Below are positions 24,301-38,100 of a stretch of DNA of 64,000 nucleotides, one piece after another. Source of the stretch: Siphonodentalium dalli. Lineage: Eukaryota; Mollusca; Scaphopoda; Gadilida; Siphonodentaliidae. The notes under the pieces were generated by a model. The model worked only from the letters and a program-made list of their open reading frames with translations, searched no databases and had not been told where the DNA came from. Every line of letters starts with the position of its first letter. Positions within the stretch are counted from its first letter, which is position 1. Position numbers and translations under genes: made by a program. The stretch spans positions 110,215,195 to 110,279,194 of the forward strand of contig CP136065.1 of the NCBI GenBank assembly GCA_032622095.1, in the 5' to 3' direction.

Positions 24301-27300
24301 ATGAAGGTAAGAAGTGCTTACCCTGAGTGAAGCAACAAAGTCATTCTCCATCAGCTTATTTAGGTTCTGCAGTCCAAACTCTGATCCATTTTCTTTGTGG
24401 AGAAGCGTGTTAAGTTTAATGATGTCATTTTGCATGTTTCTAATACTCCGCTGGATGTCATATGTTTCACGATTCTGACCATCAATATTATCTGTAAGAA
24501 AAATGGACAATTATGTAAGGATGCACTGTTTTAGAATGTAATAAGTGACATGTGACTGTAGAATCCTATGCTGTTCAAATCTCCCACACAGTTGTGTCCC
24601 TTGAGTAACATCACTCGACGGATTGATTCATATGTAAAATAGGAATCTGGCATGTTGGGCAAGCATCAGTTCATGTGCAGGGTGAGTGTTTGTGTATGTA
24701 CATATGTCACCACATTAGCTTTTAAAATGGCAGCACACATTAACCTATTCACTGCTAATGACGTTATGCTGTCGAGTGCTGGGCCAATCCAGTGGAAATA
24801 TGTAACAGGAATATCACAAAAACCATAAAACTGGTATTATCATTCACAATCATGTAACATCATACACTGTTTGAAACTTAGAGATACAGTTGTTCCGATG
24901 CACCAATATCTGAGTTCCAGTTATTTATAATGGCCGACTGCTAGCATAATGAAGTAGGGACGTATATAGCACACAGCATGACATTTTACGTCTGTACAGC
25001 TCAGTACTGACGTGTAGGAGCCAAGAGGTTAATTAGACATGGCATTAATAACAGGGGTAATAACATAAATGTTCAATAAGCACTTAGGGACTCGTGATAT
25101 AAAACTATTCATTAATATTTTTAAGGAATGTCTTACGTTCTGTCCTGATTTTCTTCTGTGTGAGGATGGTGAGTTGTTTTTTAAGCTTCTCCACGTTAAC
25201 AGACTGGTCCTCCTTGTCCTTACTGAGTCTCACTAGCTCAGTCTGCTGCCTCAGCCAGAGCTGCTGCAGTTCACTAATTTCCTGTAGCCTGGCATCTATA
25301 GACTTCTGCAGGGAGTTTACGGTTATCTCCAACGGTCCGAGCTCGACACCCTGAAACCGAGGAACAATTCTTGAAAATCAAACAAAGGCCATATGTACAT
25401 TATGTTTGTGGATTAACAATAGTATTGGAGCTTCCTGAAATTTTTCGAAAACCCTGTGCAATGCATTCTCTTTTATATGGTATGTGAGTCCCCTATAGGG
25501 AGCCTCGCATATATAAGAGAATGCATTGGCCTATAAATATTTACCTTGACCTTGTAAGCCTGTGCAATTATCTTATATATACAAGGCTCCCTATGGGAGA
25601 CTCACATTATATAAGAGAATGCACTGGCACAGAATTGTTAATGGTGCTCCAGTGCATCTCCCGTCAAAAACGCATGTGATCCATCATTTATACAGCCTAG
25701 AAATGCTGTTCGTTGTTCAGAACAGAGAGATTTCGGACTACAGAGGTAATCTTTAGTGAGAATGCACCTCGTTAAATTCAAGAGTCATAGAACAGTTGAG
25801 GAAACAGTTGACATTAGACAGGCACAGGGTAATATTCAGGGCTATTTTGATACCTGTAACAGGTTTGAGCACCCAAACTCAAGAAGCCCATTTATGTCCC
25901 TAAATTCCTAGTGGACAGCATTTAGTCAACTTGAATTTTCCACATTTGCCAAGGCAGTGTTCCCTAATTCAACATTATACAGTGTAAATTTATAATAAAT
26001 CTGCAGTTGCAATAGAACCTTTAGTTAAATGTTAAATTGTTCAGTCATAAATATCATGTTATCTCAAACAAGCCTGAGTTTAGTGTGCCTGTCATTTGCA
26101 GAATGAGGTCCCCAAAGGGTGAATTTAGTGATGCTATCCCGCTATGAATAGCATAACTAAATTCACCCTCTGGGGACCTCATTCTGCATGGCCTCATCTG
26201 CTATGGGAGACATATACTCAGATTCAAGTTCCCATGCAAATGGTGAAAATTGTGATGTACACACATTGGGAACCTCGATTATGCAATGTATTGTCTGCCA
26301 ATTTGGTGATATAGAGAAAATAAACTAAAAAAGAAATAAAATCTATGTGAAGATGTTTCCATAGAAATTTGATAATAAAGAAACTTTGCAGAGAAGATGA
26401 GGCCAAAGCAGAATGAGGTCCAAAGAGGGCAAATTTAGTGATACTCGCCAGCTATGTGGGATAGTGTCACTAAATTCACACTTAGGGGGACCTCATTCTG
26501 CAAATGACAGGCACACTAACCTCAGGCTTGATCTCAAACTATATGGCAATATCCTTGGGTGGAAAAGAGGTGTCCCCAAAAAAAATCTCTGGATTCTTCC
26601 ATGTATAAATCAGGACCAATAAGTTTGGAGAGGAAATCTGTTTATAAAGGGTCTGGTTTGGAGAGGTTCACTACACAACATATTTTCCTGATACGGTCTC
26701 GTAATACTTACTCCTGCAGACAGTATGAGGTGCTCCAATTTCTTGTTGTACTGATCGATCATATTCTGTTTGCGTTCCACTATAGCATTCCTCTTCACAA
26801 TCTCATTTTCACTCTTTGAGATGATTTCATTCTTGATTTGAATCTCGTCATCCAGTTTCTCTATCACCTTTTTCAGCCTTTCCATTCGACCCAACACATT
26901 TGAAATATCTAGTGATTCTTTCGATATTTGATTCTCTACCTCAGCCATTTGAGTTTCCTAGAATTGAAAAGTGAATTAGTGGAAATTATCATTTTAATAA
27001 AGTAGCACCCCCATTTGAAAGTGAAATCTGTTATGAGAGACCACCCATTTTGCCAACACAAAATGGTCGTTAATGACAGGTGGTCGCCGACAACATGTTT
27101 GTTCCAATTTCGACTGAACTGACATCTATCATCAGTGTTAGATGTCTGAGCAAGAGAATTATTTTTATACACAAACTGGTTGAAAATGATTGAGATTATA
27201 TGTTTAATCTTTTTTTAATAAAGTATACTTTAAATTAATATTAGTAAAAAACAAAAAAAGATATTTATACAGGTAAATGCATGTTAAATAATGCAGTAGA

Positions 27301-30300
27301 ACAGCCGATCAGAGAACACATCAGGCACGTGAGTCGTGACAGAAGGAAGAACGAGACAGATTGCGGAGGCGCAAATCAACTCCCAACATGATAACATGAT
27401 AAAAAGGGAATAAACGTACATCAGTCGTCACTGCGTGTCTTTATTTCATTCCCTGTCTCATATATTATTATATTATATTGTCCTTGACCTGACCTGTAAT
27501 GATTCTGGACACGTGTATGATTGACCTCCATTTAGTGACTTTGGAATATCTCTTTGATGTTTCTATTGTTGCGACATAGTTTATTGCATAGTGTCTGCAA
27601 ACTTCTACTAGTATTTGATGATGTCACATGGAATGATTTTAATTTAATATGAAGCCCGGGAATGAGCATTATAAAAACTTGGAAAGCATGCATTGTCAGC
27701 GTGTTGTCGTTCTTTCAATGAGACATAGCGGGAGGACGCGAAACTCATGTATTTATTAAACAAAGGTTCCTTTATGCTGTACGCTTCGGGTGCAGACATT
27801 AAATCCCCGCGTTAAGCAAGTTTGACACTTTGCCCTAAGCGTTTTCATGATTCGCCACAATGAGGCAGCGACTGGATTAATGATAGGCCTACCGTTAAAA
27901 CAACAGTACAGCCAAGCAGAGTCTCAATTTTATGTTACTATGGAATATAGGATATTTTTTGTATTTCATCATACATTAGTTAGGTCAAACACATCGTCAA
28001 CATTCAGGTAAAAAATAATAAGAGTGATGAAGTTTTTATAATCCACGTTACCAAATACTCCTTTTGGATTAATATGAACCAATGTTATATCTCCCCTGCT
28101 GGGAATTTCGCTTAGTCACATGTATGGGGAATTCCCAAATCATAGTCTGTGATGAAGCAACTGATTGCAAATAATTTTATTCAAAGAAATGCATCCTGCT
28201 GAAGCATCTGGGGCTCACAATGGGTGTTAATGTCGGAAAAGCACTGGTTAAAGACTTATTTTTCATGTCTGGTGGTCGTTCATAACGGGTAAATTTGGTC
28301 ATTTTTGCCACAAATCACCAACCGCTGGTCGCTCACGGCAGGTCATTTATATAGTAAAACCAGTATGTGCAAAGCCGATGCGGTCGTTAAAGCGAGGTGG
28401 TCGCTCATGGCAGTGGTCGCCCAAAGCAGGTTTCAATGTAGTCAACATATCGCATGTTCGACAAAAAATAATCATAGAAATTTGTTTAGTTTTTGGACCT
28501 CAAATTTTTGTCTTTTATGTTGTAAAATATGATGTCTTGTAATAATATGGACAATGGAAAGTAGAAATCTGCATATGAGAGAAAATCATTTTAAAAGCAA
28601 CTTTATTTTACTCAAGCAAGCCTAAATTTAACAAAAAGCAAGAATATTGTATGGTCTTTGTAATAATGAAATGCATATTAAACATTATCATATTAACACT
28701 TTCATGACTGGAGTTTCCTGAAATTTTACGAATACCCTGTGCCAATGCATTCTCTTATAAATGCGAGTCTCAGATATATAAGAGAATGCATTGGCGGCAA
28801 TTTGCCTAACAATATTTACCTTGACCAGTGCATTCTGTTATATATGCGAGTCTCACTATGGGCGACTCACATATTTAAGAGAATGTACTGGCACAGGATC
28901 TTAAATGCTGCACCAGCACTGCTTCCATGAAAGGGTTAAATTCTATAATTTTAGATTTGTTTGAAGTAAACTTAGAAAGTTTAACTTACCAGACTCTTTG
29001 TGAGGTCTCTAAGTTTGCCTGTCAATCGTTTGGTATACTGGGAGGCTTTATCCATCGTAAGCTGAGATCTCATCTTCTCCATAATCTCATCCTCAAGTCC
29101 CACTTTCTCCAGGTACTCCCTCTCAATCTGCTTTCTTAGTGCTGAGACCTCATTATGTCGTAATGTCTTATCCTAAAATTAATTTTGAAAAACTTTGAAG
29201 CTAATTCTTGCAATATCAATGAAGGCAAAATGTAGAAATATCCCTTACAAATTGCAACAAAATTCTAGAACTGTTGAAGTCATAACATCTGAATAATATG
29301 TAGAAACAAACATTTAATCAAATTTGTATAGTTTATGTCTGTATATCCTAGAAGTTAACATATGCATATCGTGGACGTCACACAATGTAAATGACGTTCC
29401 CCTCAACGTGAAACCAGAACTATTAGATAAAAGCATCATCACACATGACGACCTGTATATGTCTGTATCTCTGTGAACTCCAATTGCATGGTAACTCTGT
29501 TTGGGGATTATGGACGAATTCTGAGATTTAATAATTCACCCGGGTGCCTGGGAGACAATTTCCTATCAAAATTTACATATTGCCCTACTTATCATAAGCA
29601 ATTCATTTGGTATCGTGTAAATTATTTCAATATTCTGGTAATATTCTAACCAATGTTACAAGTACGTACTACACCCTATGTGTTTATCAGTGATTTGTTG
29701 CAAAAATCTAAGTGAAATTTTCAGAATTTCGTTAAATTTTCACACCCGCCCCTTCTCTTATTTGATTTTGGGATATATTTTCCACCCCTACTTTTATTCC
29801 ACACCCTTCTTTTATTTGGGTCCCGAGAATAACTTGACAAATTCAGCTGAACTTACTGTCATTGCTCTATTGAGGGCTTGTTCAGTCTCGTGTAACATCC
29901 TGGTGTATGTTGCATATTCTGCCTTCAGGGCATCATGCTTTGTCTGTGACACGGCTAACTGTTTCCTCACAGCTTCGATGTCACGCTCTGTTTTATTGAG
30001 AATCAATGTGAGCTTCTCGTTCTGTTCCTGTTCTTTCTGAATTGATTTCTTGTATCCCTCAATCTCAGTTTCTAATGACAAAATCCTCTGTTGTTGCTGG
30101 CTGTAAAGAGCGAATATGATAAGCTTGATCAGTTGAGCAATAAAGCTACAGTAATGACCTAAATAATCGACTCCTTAACCACAGCAGAATTATGGGTAAT
30201 TTTTCAGGATTTAGTCGGAAATATGGCTTGTTGCCATACATCGGAAAGATCTCACTGAGAGCTTTCCCATGAATGGCAAGAAGCCATATTTCCGACTAAA

Positions 30301-32151
30301 TCCTGAAAAATTACACATAATTCTGCTGTGGTTAAGGAGTCGATTATTTAGGTCATTACTGTAGGCAAAATAATTATGAGAGAGACCAAGCCTTGAAATA
30401 GTTCGTCTGTCATTTGCAGAATGAGGTCGGAGGTACCCAGAGGGTGAATTTAGTCATGCAGGCTAGCATCACCAAATTCACCCTCTGGGAACCTCGTTCT
30501 GCTGAGGCCTCAACTGCTATCGGAGACCTAGAATCAGATTGAAGTTCCCTAGATGAAGTTTGTGATGTTTACTCATTAGTCACCTTGATTATGCATTTAA
30601 TTTCTGCAAATTATAGGATATAGGAACTGAACAAAAGGGAAAAAGTCACTAAAAACAATGTTAATTTGAGACTATAGACACTTCCCAGAAGATGAGGCCT
30701 AAGCAGAATGAGGTCCCCGGAGGGTGAATTTAGTGACGCAAGCCCTCTATGCGGGATAGCGTCACTAAATTCATTCACACTCTGGGGACCTCATTCTGCA
30801 AATGACAGAAACACAATTTCAATGCATGAGAGAGACTAGTTTGTTGTGGTTTATCATCATTTCAGTTACTAGTTCATATTATGAGTTTGTCATTTGCAGA
30901 ATGAGGTCTCCAGAGGGACTAAATTCATCCTCTGGGGACCTCAATCTGCATCCATGGCCTCATCTGCTATGAGAGACATAGACTCAGATTGAAGTTCCCA
31001 AATGGTGAATATTGTGACAATATACACCCATTGAGAATCTCTATTATGCAATGTGTTGTCTGCCAATTTGGGGATATAGAGAAACTAAACTAAAAAAGAA
31101 ATAAAATCTATGTGAAGAAGTTTCCGATGAATTATGATTATAATGAAACTTTGCAGAGAAGATGAGGCCAAAGCAGTCCCCCTAGGTTTGAGGGGGATGA
31201 CAATTCTGCGAACCTTCTATAAAACCTTTCGGTATTCATACAGTTTTGCTAATTTTGTTGACATCACAATCAAAATCTCATGACCACTTTGAAAATTAAA
31301 TGAAATGCCATTAATTTCATCAATAAATGGAGGTCCTTGCCAACTTTTGCTCTTACTTTAAAGCATCCATCATAGCAGCATGAGCCTCGTCTCGCCTCCT
31401 CATTCCAATTAAACTGCTGTTCCATTGCTGGTAGAGCTGCTTCTTCTCCAAGTTTATAGACTATAAAAATTAAACAAAATATATAAAAATACATGCAAAA
31501 TTACACCGTAATTTACATTGGAGTATACATAACTCTTCCTACAAAATCTGGACGAAGTGGATTTCATGGCTGCAGCTGTTTAATATGGGTTAGAAGTAGC
31601 AGCCCGAAACTGTCTCTAGTCTGTCTATAATTGTTAAAGTTTAAATCATCTGTAAATGGCTGCCAGGCACCCACCATAGCCATAGCCAAACAATAGATCA
31701 AATTTAACAACAAAAAAACAAGCGGGACAGAAATGGAGCAATGAAGAAAACTTTACAAAGGAGCTTTATTGATATAATATCGAAAGAGAAAGAGTGAACA
31801 ATAGGGTCATTTTATTCACAATCATACATTTTGTTAGCCCTAAGTATCAATGCAGATTTTGTATCCTTTATAAATTTGACAAACCAAATGGTCATCCATA
31901 CACATCCATAGCTGTAATAACAAAAGGTCACTTTCTGACACTACTACAGATTTATGACATAATATTTTATCTTCAATAATTGGTCACTTGATGATGAGTG
32001 ATTTGCATTAAATCATTTAGGGATGTTCATCTAAGAAGTTCAACAAACAGCCTTTGAATTGAAGCTGAACAACTAGCTGTACATTAAAGAGAACATAGCT
32101 GTTCATTATTGGTGAACACGGGTGTTTATAATGCTTCATATAATACTTGTA

Positions 32152-32182
<31 letters not shown>

Positions 32183-35100
32183 TCATTATGGATATCATTG
32201 ATATGAAAGAAAGAAGTAAACCAAAAACATTGGTAGCTGCTGACTACAGAAAAAAACAACACTTGGGCTGCATGTATTTTAAAACTTGATATGATAATTA
32301 ACTCAGACTACATGCATATCACCATGGCTTCACTCCTGGTTTGTGGATTTGGAGACTGTTTCTCCGCTTTCAGTTTGCAATATGTGTAGTTCTTACAAGC
32401 AATGCCATATAAACTTTTTTTTAGCATGATATATTATTTTATATATGAACACTGTTGTTGAGATTGACTGTCTTTAAGCAAACATAATTATCCATTCCGT
32501 CCAATGTACTTTTCCCTTACGTATATTTTGTTACTCTTTATCATAACACTCTTATTTTCTCCGTTGATATGGTAAACTTTGAAGATGTTTCATTTTTCAC
32601 TCAGTTTTAAATTCGCATGAAAAATATTACTGCACGAATTTAAATTTGAGTAAGTTATCTGCACTGCCCAATTTATAAATAAATTTATTTGTTAAAATTT
32701 AAATCTTAGTGTTATAATTTAAATAATCCATTCAGTAATCAGCGGTTATACATACATCAATTTCCATGTATGCCTCCATGAGAGCATCCTTGGCTGCTCT
32801 TGTCTCCTCTGTCTGGGCCGTTATCTGTGCATCGTACATCGCTATTTCTTCTCTCAGTTTGTCGACTGATTCAACTAAACGATCTACATACAAATCCTGT
32901 GAGGAAAATAAAACTGTTTTAAAATAACATGTAAATGATAAATTTAGAGAAGACCTGAGACAACAGAAAGAAATTTGATAACATGATAGTCATCTCACTA
33001 TATAACACAGCCCAGATAGGTGTCTTCCATATTCATAAAGTTCTAGCAAATATAAATCAAACTATAAATTCCTTTTTATCTTGTATGGAAAATCTATTTA
33101 TATATTCGTTTAGTATAGATTATAATAAAGTTGACATTAACCAACTTCATGTGATGTTTGGTATTTTACTATGAATGTTGTTTCATAGATGACGAAATTG
33201 ATCAACATACAAAAATGTGCAAACAATAACAACAATTATGATAGATCAACAGACAGAAATTTTATGATATATAAAACAAAACACATTTACAATATGTGAC
33301 ATAAATGGTTCCAGTAAATTCTAAGGGAGAACAAATAAAGCACAATTTCAGGACAGGAGCCAGCAAGATCCATCCATAAAATGATAAAATTGAAGTCCAA
33401 CAGTGCCTTTTATTTGCTGGTATTTAACTGAAATTGTACCTGCTTCTGTTTCTCTATTTCGGCCTTTGTGACTTCGGACTCTGCTTTTTCTGCAGCACGC
33501 TTCATGATGGCGATATCTGACCTCACATCTTCTTTGGCATTACCCATATAGAACAACCGCAAGGCAAGATTCTCAACTTCACCTTGTAGCTCAGCACCTT
33601 TCAAAATAAGATTTAAATATATGTTAACCCTTCCATGAGAGGAACTTCCTGAAATTTTGCGAAAACCCTGTGCCAATGCAGTATTTTATATATGCGAGTC
33701 GGCTGATTTTTCCTGAAAACCCCTCAAGATGAATAATAGACCAATCCAATGTATATGTTTATGACTGAGTGGGAGAATCCATTTAATATATAAAGAGTTA
33801 AACACCAACTCCACATAACTTTTAGTTTTCTTGCCAACAAATCATATATTTTCATGAAAAGTAATTCTACAGCAATTTCATAGCAACACATGTATATCAG
33901 CAATGTTCGTCCTGCCCTTAGCCATTTTAGCAAATTGCAAAAAAAATACAAGTGGCTAAAATAAATATGGTGGTGGCTAAAATATCCTATAGGAATTTTT
34001 GGTGTCGACTGCGGACTGAACAGCAATTTATTGTAAACAAAATAAATTAACCGGCTTAGCACAAGATGACTAGATAACTGGTGTGTTTGATTAGCTATAT
34101 TATCGGGCGTCAGTTTCACGCCCTGGGCAATTAGTTAATGACCTTTAGAGGTAGTGGTCAGAAATCACATGTAACATGTGTCTGAACCTGAATATTGTTT
34201 GAAAATATTAACCTTTCTTCTTCTCATCATTGGAAGTCAGTTGATTCTCTTTGTAGATCTCTCTGATATTGATTAACTGATCTTCAACTTGTTTCCGATC
34301 TACTTCCAAGGTTGCAAATTCATCATGATATTTCTCAATCATCATCTGGAATCTTGCGAGTTCTTGTTGAACACCATACAGATCAACACCCAAATCTTCA
34401 CGATCCTTTTTCTTAGTTTTGTTAGATTCTTCAAGTTCCCTTAACTCGAGAGTAAATTTCTCAAGCTGCTTTGCCAAATGTTTTTTCAAAGCAATTTGGA
34501 ATCTTGTCATCAATGGCTGCAATATAGAATTAATTCAGTGAAAACTCTAAAATACTGTTGACCAGTAATTTAACATTTCTCATATAGGGAAAAAAGCAAA
34601 TATTGAATACTAGAAAAGCATAATCAACTAGATTTGGAATCAAATTCTGATAAATAAATAGGAAGATTTTGATTATGACCAAAGAAGAGAGCAGCAAATG
34701 CCAAATTGATTATTTTGGTTATTCATTATCTAATGACAGACATTTATATGACAACTCTGTATCTATTTTCATTTTAACCCATTCTATACTAAATACCCGG
34801 TACTCATTGATGAGTAGTATGAAATGTTCAGATAATTGATAAGTTATTATCATATTATAAAGTTAATAACTTATTATCTGAACATTTCGCACCAAAGAAA
34901 ATGAATCCTTCGGCACTTGAATTTATAATTTGTATTATCTTTTTGTCATACTGTATTATCCTGAACACCCCTCCAAATGAAAAATAGACCATCCCTTTAT
35001 ACAATATTTTAACTGATGGGAGAATCCATTTAATATAGAAAGGGTTAACCTCTTGGATGCTATGACGTCAGTAACTATTACGGACATAAAAGTGCAGGTC

Positions 35101-38100
35101 GTGTGCTATACGGTCCGTAGTACCTATGGACCTACTTCAGCAATTATTCACAACTGGAGCTTAGTGCATCGGAATAACTGTATCTTGAAATTTCAAACAG
35201 TGTATGATGTTCCACGATTGTGAATGATAATAGCCTTTCAACTGAGTCAGTTTTATGGTTTTTGTGATATTCACGTTATATTTTTCCACATGAAAATCGG
35301 CAATAACGTCAAGAGCCCAACACAGGATGTAATAACGTCATTTAGCTGTGAAGAGGTTAAGGTCCTGCTCATAGATCACAAACCATGTGGAAGGGCTTTT
35401 AGAAATTCCCAATTTTCCCAAAATTCCCAAGCAGAGACTTAATTTACCACAATGCAAAGGGCCCAAGCCCCTATCCAAATTTAGGTATAAACATCCCTGA
35501 AATTGATAATTAATATCAACTCACATGATCAGGATCCAAGACAACCAAATCATTCTCATCATCACTCCCTTCACTGGCAGCCACAATATCATCAGCAAAG
35601 TCCTCTTCCTCATCATCATCATCATCACCGTCACTACCGCCGTCACTGCCACCACCATCAGGATCAAGTGGAGGCTGCGTCATAAGGTCAGTCATACTGG
35701 GGTCAGCTGGAGCGTCATCAAATTCATTGAATTCGTCAACACCAGAGAGGTCTGAAGTAAAAAGAACAATGTTCACGCTGGGCCGAAAAATCCTTTGGCA
35801 AATATTTTGCCCAATTCTGATTTTTTTTTGGCCAAATTAAAATAAAACTTTGGTCAAATTAAATCCTCATTTTCTGGGCTCACAATTGATGACTAAAAAT
35901 AGTTTTTAACATCCAACATTCTATGTGATTATAATAACATAAATCCGCTTAACCAAGTGAAATAATTCTATGTCGCGGACACATATTCGCCAACTAATAA
36001 GCTGTTAGTTGTCACCGCTATTTTCGACAGGATAAAAACTGTTGCTTATTATGGTGAGATGATAACTGTTGAATAACTATTGTTGGATTAAAACCTTTAC
36101 TATGTGAAGCCAGGTTGTTATTATTATTATTAAACCCTATACCGGAGGCAGTTTATAACACCTTACATAATTGACATGCTATTGAGTAGTGCGGCTTCCT
36201 GGTACATACAATTTCTTTGTACCACCCAATTATGGGACAGTGCATTCACATATTATATCTTACAGGCTGCTTATAACCAAACAAACATTAGCCATCATAG
36301 AGAGGTTGCAATGTTCTGTTTGTTCAGCCAACACCATTCAATTAATGCTCCCGTTACAAAATCAATTTGAGTTTTCGATCAATTCAACACTTTAAAATTA
36401 GATTTCAGCTCCATTTGGAGTAAACAAAACTTTGGATAAATGAAATATTTTTTGGCGTGAACCCTGAAAAACAATTGTGTACTCAGTAATTTCAGACTTA
36501 CTATCCTTTTATTATTAACCCTTTGAGTGCCAGGTCCGATTTTTGTATCAACCCATATACCCTGTGCCAATGCATTCTCTTATATATGCGAGTCGACCAT
36601 AGGTCGCCTCGCATATATAAGAGAATGCATTGGCCTAACATTTTTTTTATTTTTTTTTTTACAATTTTTTACAATTTTAATAATTTATTCTTATATTCTT
36701 TAACAGACTTATTTTGTAGGTTTAGGGCCGATGAGATCGGCCCCTGGCACTCAAAGGGTTAAACCTTCCATGACTGGACCTTCCTGAAATTTTGCAAAAA
36801 CCCTGTGCCATTGCAATCTCTTATATATATGAGGCTCCCTATGGGAGACTCACATATATAAGAGAATGCACTGGCACAGGATTCTTAATGCTGCACAAGC
36901 GCAGCTCACATCATCAAAGGGTTAAACCATGCTAGACTAAACAAAGAGACATGGAATGGCTATCTAATAAGATTGATTTTCAATAGAGATGCATCAGAAA
37001 TAAGCCACACAAAACATGTAAAGCTTGCAGAAGAGACCAAAAAAGAAGTTGATGTTTGATGTAATTTTTTGTCAGCTTTCGGGCAATGTTTTGGGGTGGA
37101 AAATAATACAATGCAGTAATCAAAACTGGACGATGATAATGGACATTTCTGATATCCTAATCTATATGTTACTCACTATAATTTCAACAAAATCAAACAA
37201 TTGAAGTACAATAGGAATAAATACAGGGCACAATGGCGTGTATGTCAAGTTTTGAATCATCCCACAATCTGTTTCTTTGTAGTAAAATTCAACTAATAAA
37301 GCTTAGCAAATGTGTTGTGTATTTATTTCTACATTGAAAACACTGTATTTTTTTGAAGAAAACAGCTAATTGACAATGTTTAGGTAAATAAACAAGAGTT
37401 ACCAGCATTGAATTCATCAGGATCTTCAGGATGCTCTGATAATGCTGGACTTGTGGAAGCAGGTCGACCTAAAATATAGAGTTTAATTCATCATGGATTC
37501 ACAAATAAATAAAACAGTCATTTTATAGGTATCAGGCCATAACATTCAAAACTGAAACAGATAGTTTAAAGGCTACATGTGTGCGCATACTCATTAAAGA
37601 CTGGTGAAGGTCCTTTAACCCTTCCATGACTGGAACTTCCTGAAATTTTGGGAAAACCCTGTGCCAATGCATTCTCTTATATATGTGAGACTCCTATAGG
37701 GAGAATTCATTGGTCTAACAATATTTACCTTGACTTTATAAGCCAGTGTATTCTCTTATATATGCGAGCCTCCCTATGGGAGGCTCTCATATATAAGAGA
37801 ATGCACTGGCACAGGATCTTTAATACTGCACCAGCGCAGCCCCCGTCATGAAAGGTTTAAAGACAACACATGTGCACATGTACATACTCATTAAAAACTG
37901 GTGAAGGTCTTTTGCCTGAGATTACAGTATATAGACAGTTTGGGTGGCATATACACATAAGTAAAATTGTGATAATCATGTTCAAACAGGTGATTGATTT
38001 CTTTGGGATGATATATTATCATTCTGGAGCAATTCTGCTAATATACAAATGTACATGTAAATATTAATGCAACATTCTTCAACAATTCAATTTGTAATGT

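Noticed and set aside
29678-30040. 120-codon + strand frame
   Set aside because: Antisense of CCDC40 exon 11; the minus frame has family homology and splice sites.
35503-35755. His-rich and Ile/Thr-rich frames on the + strand
   Set aside because: Shadows of the Asp/Glu-rich CCDC40 exon 6 on the opposite strand.
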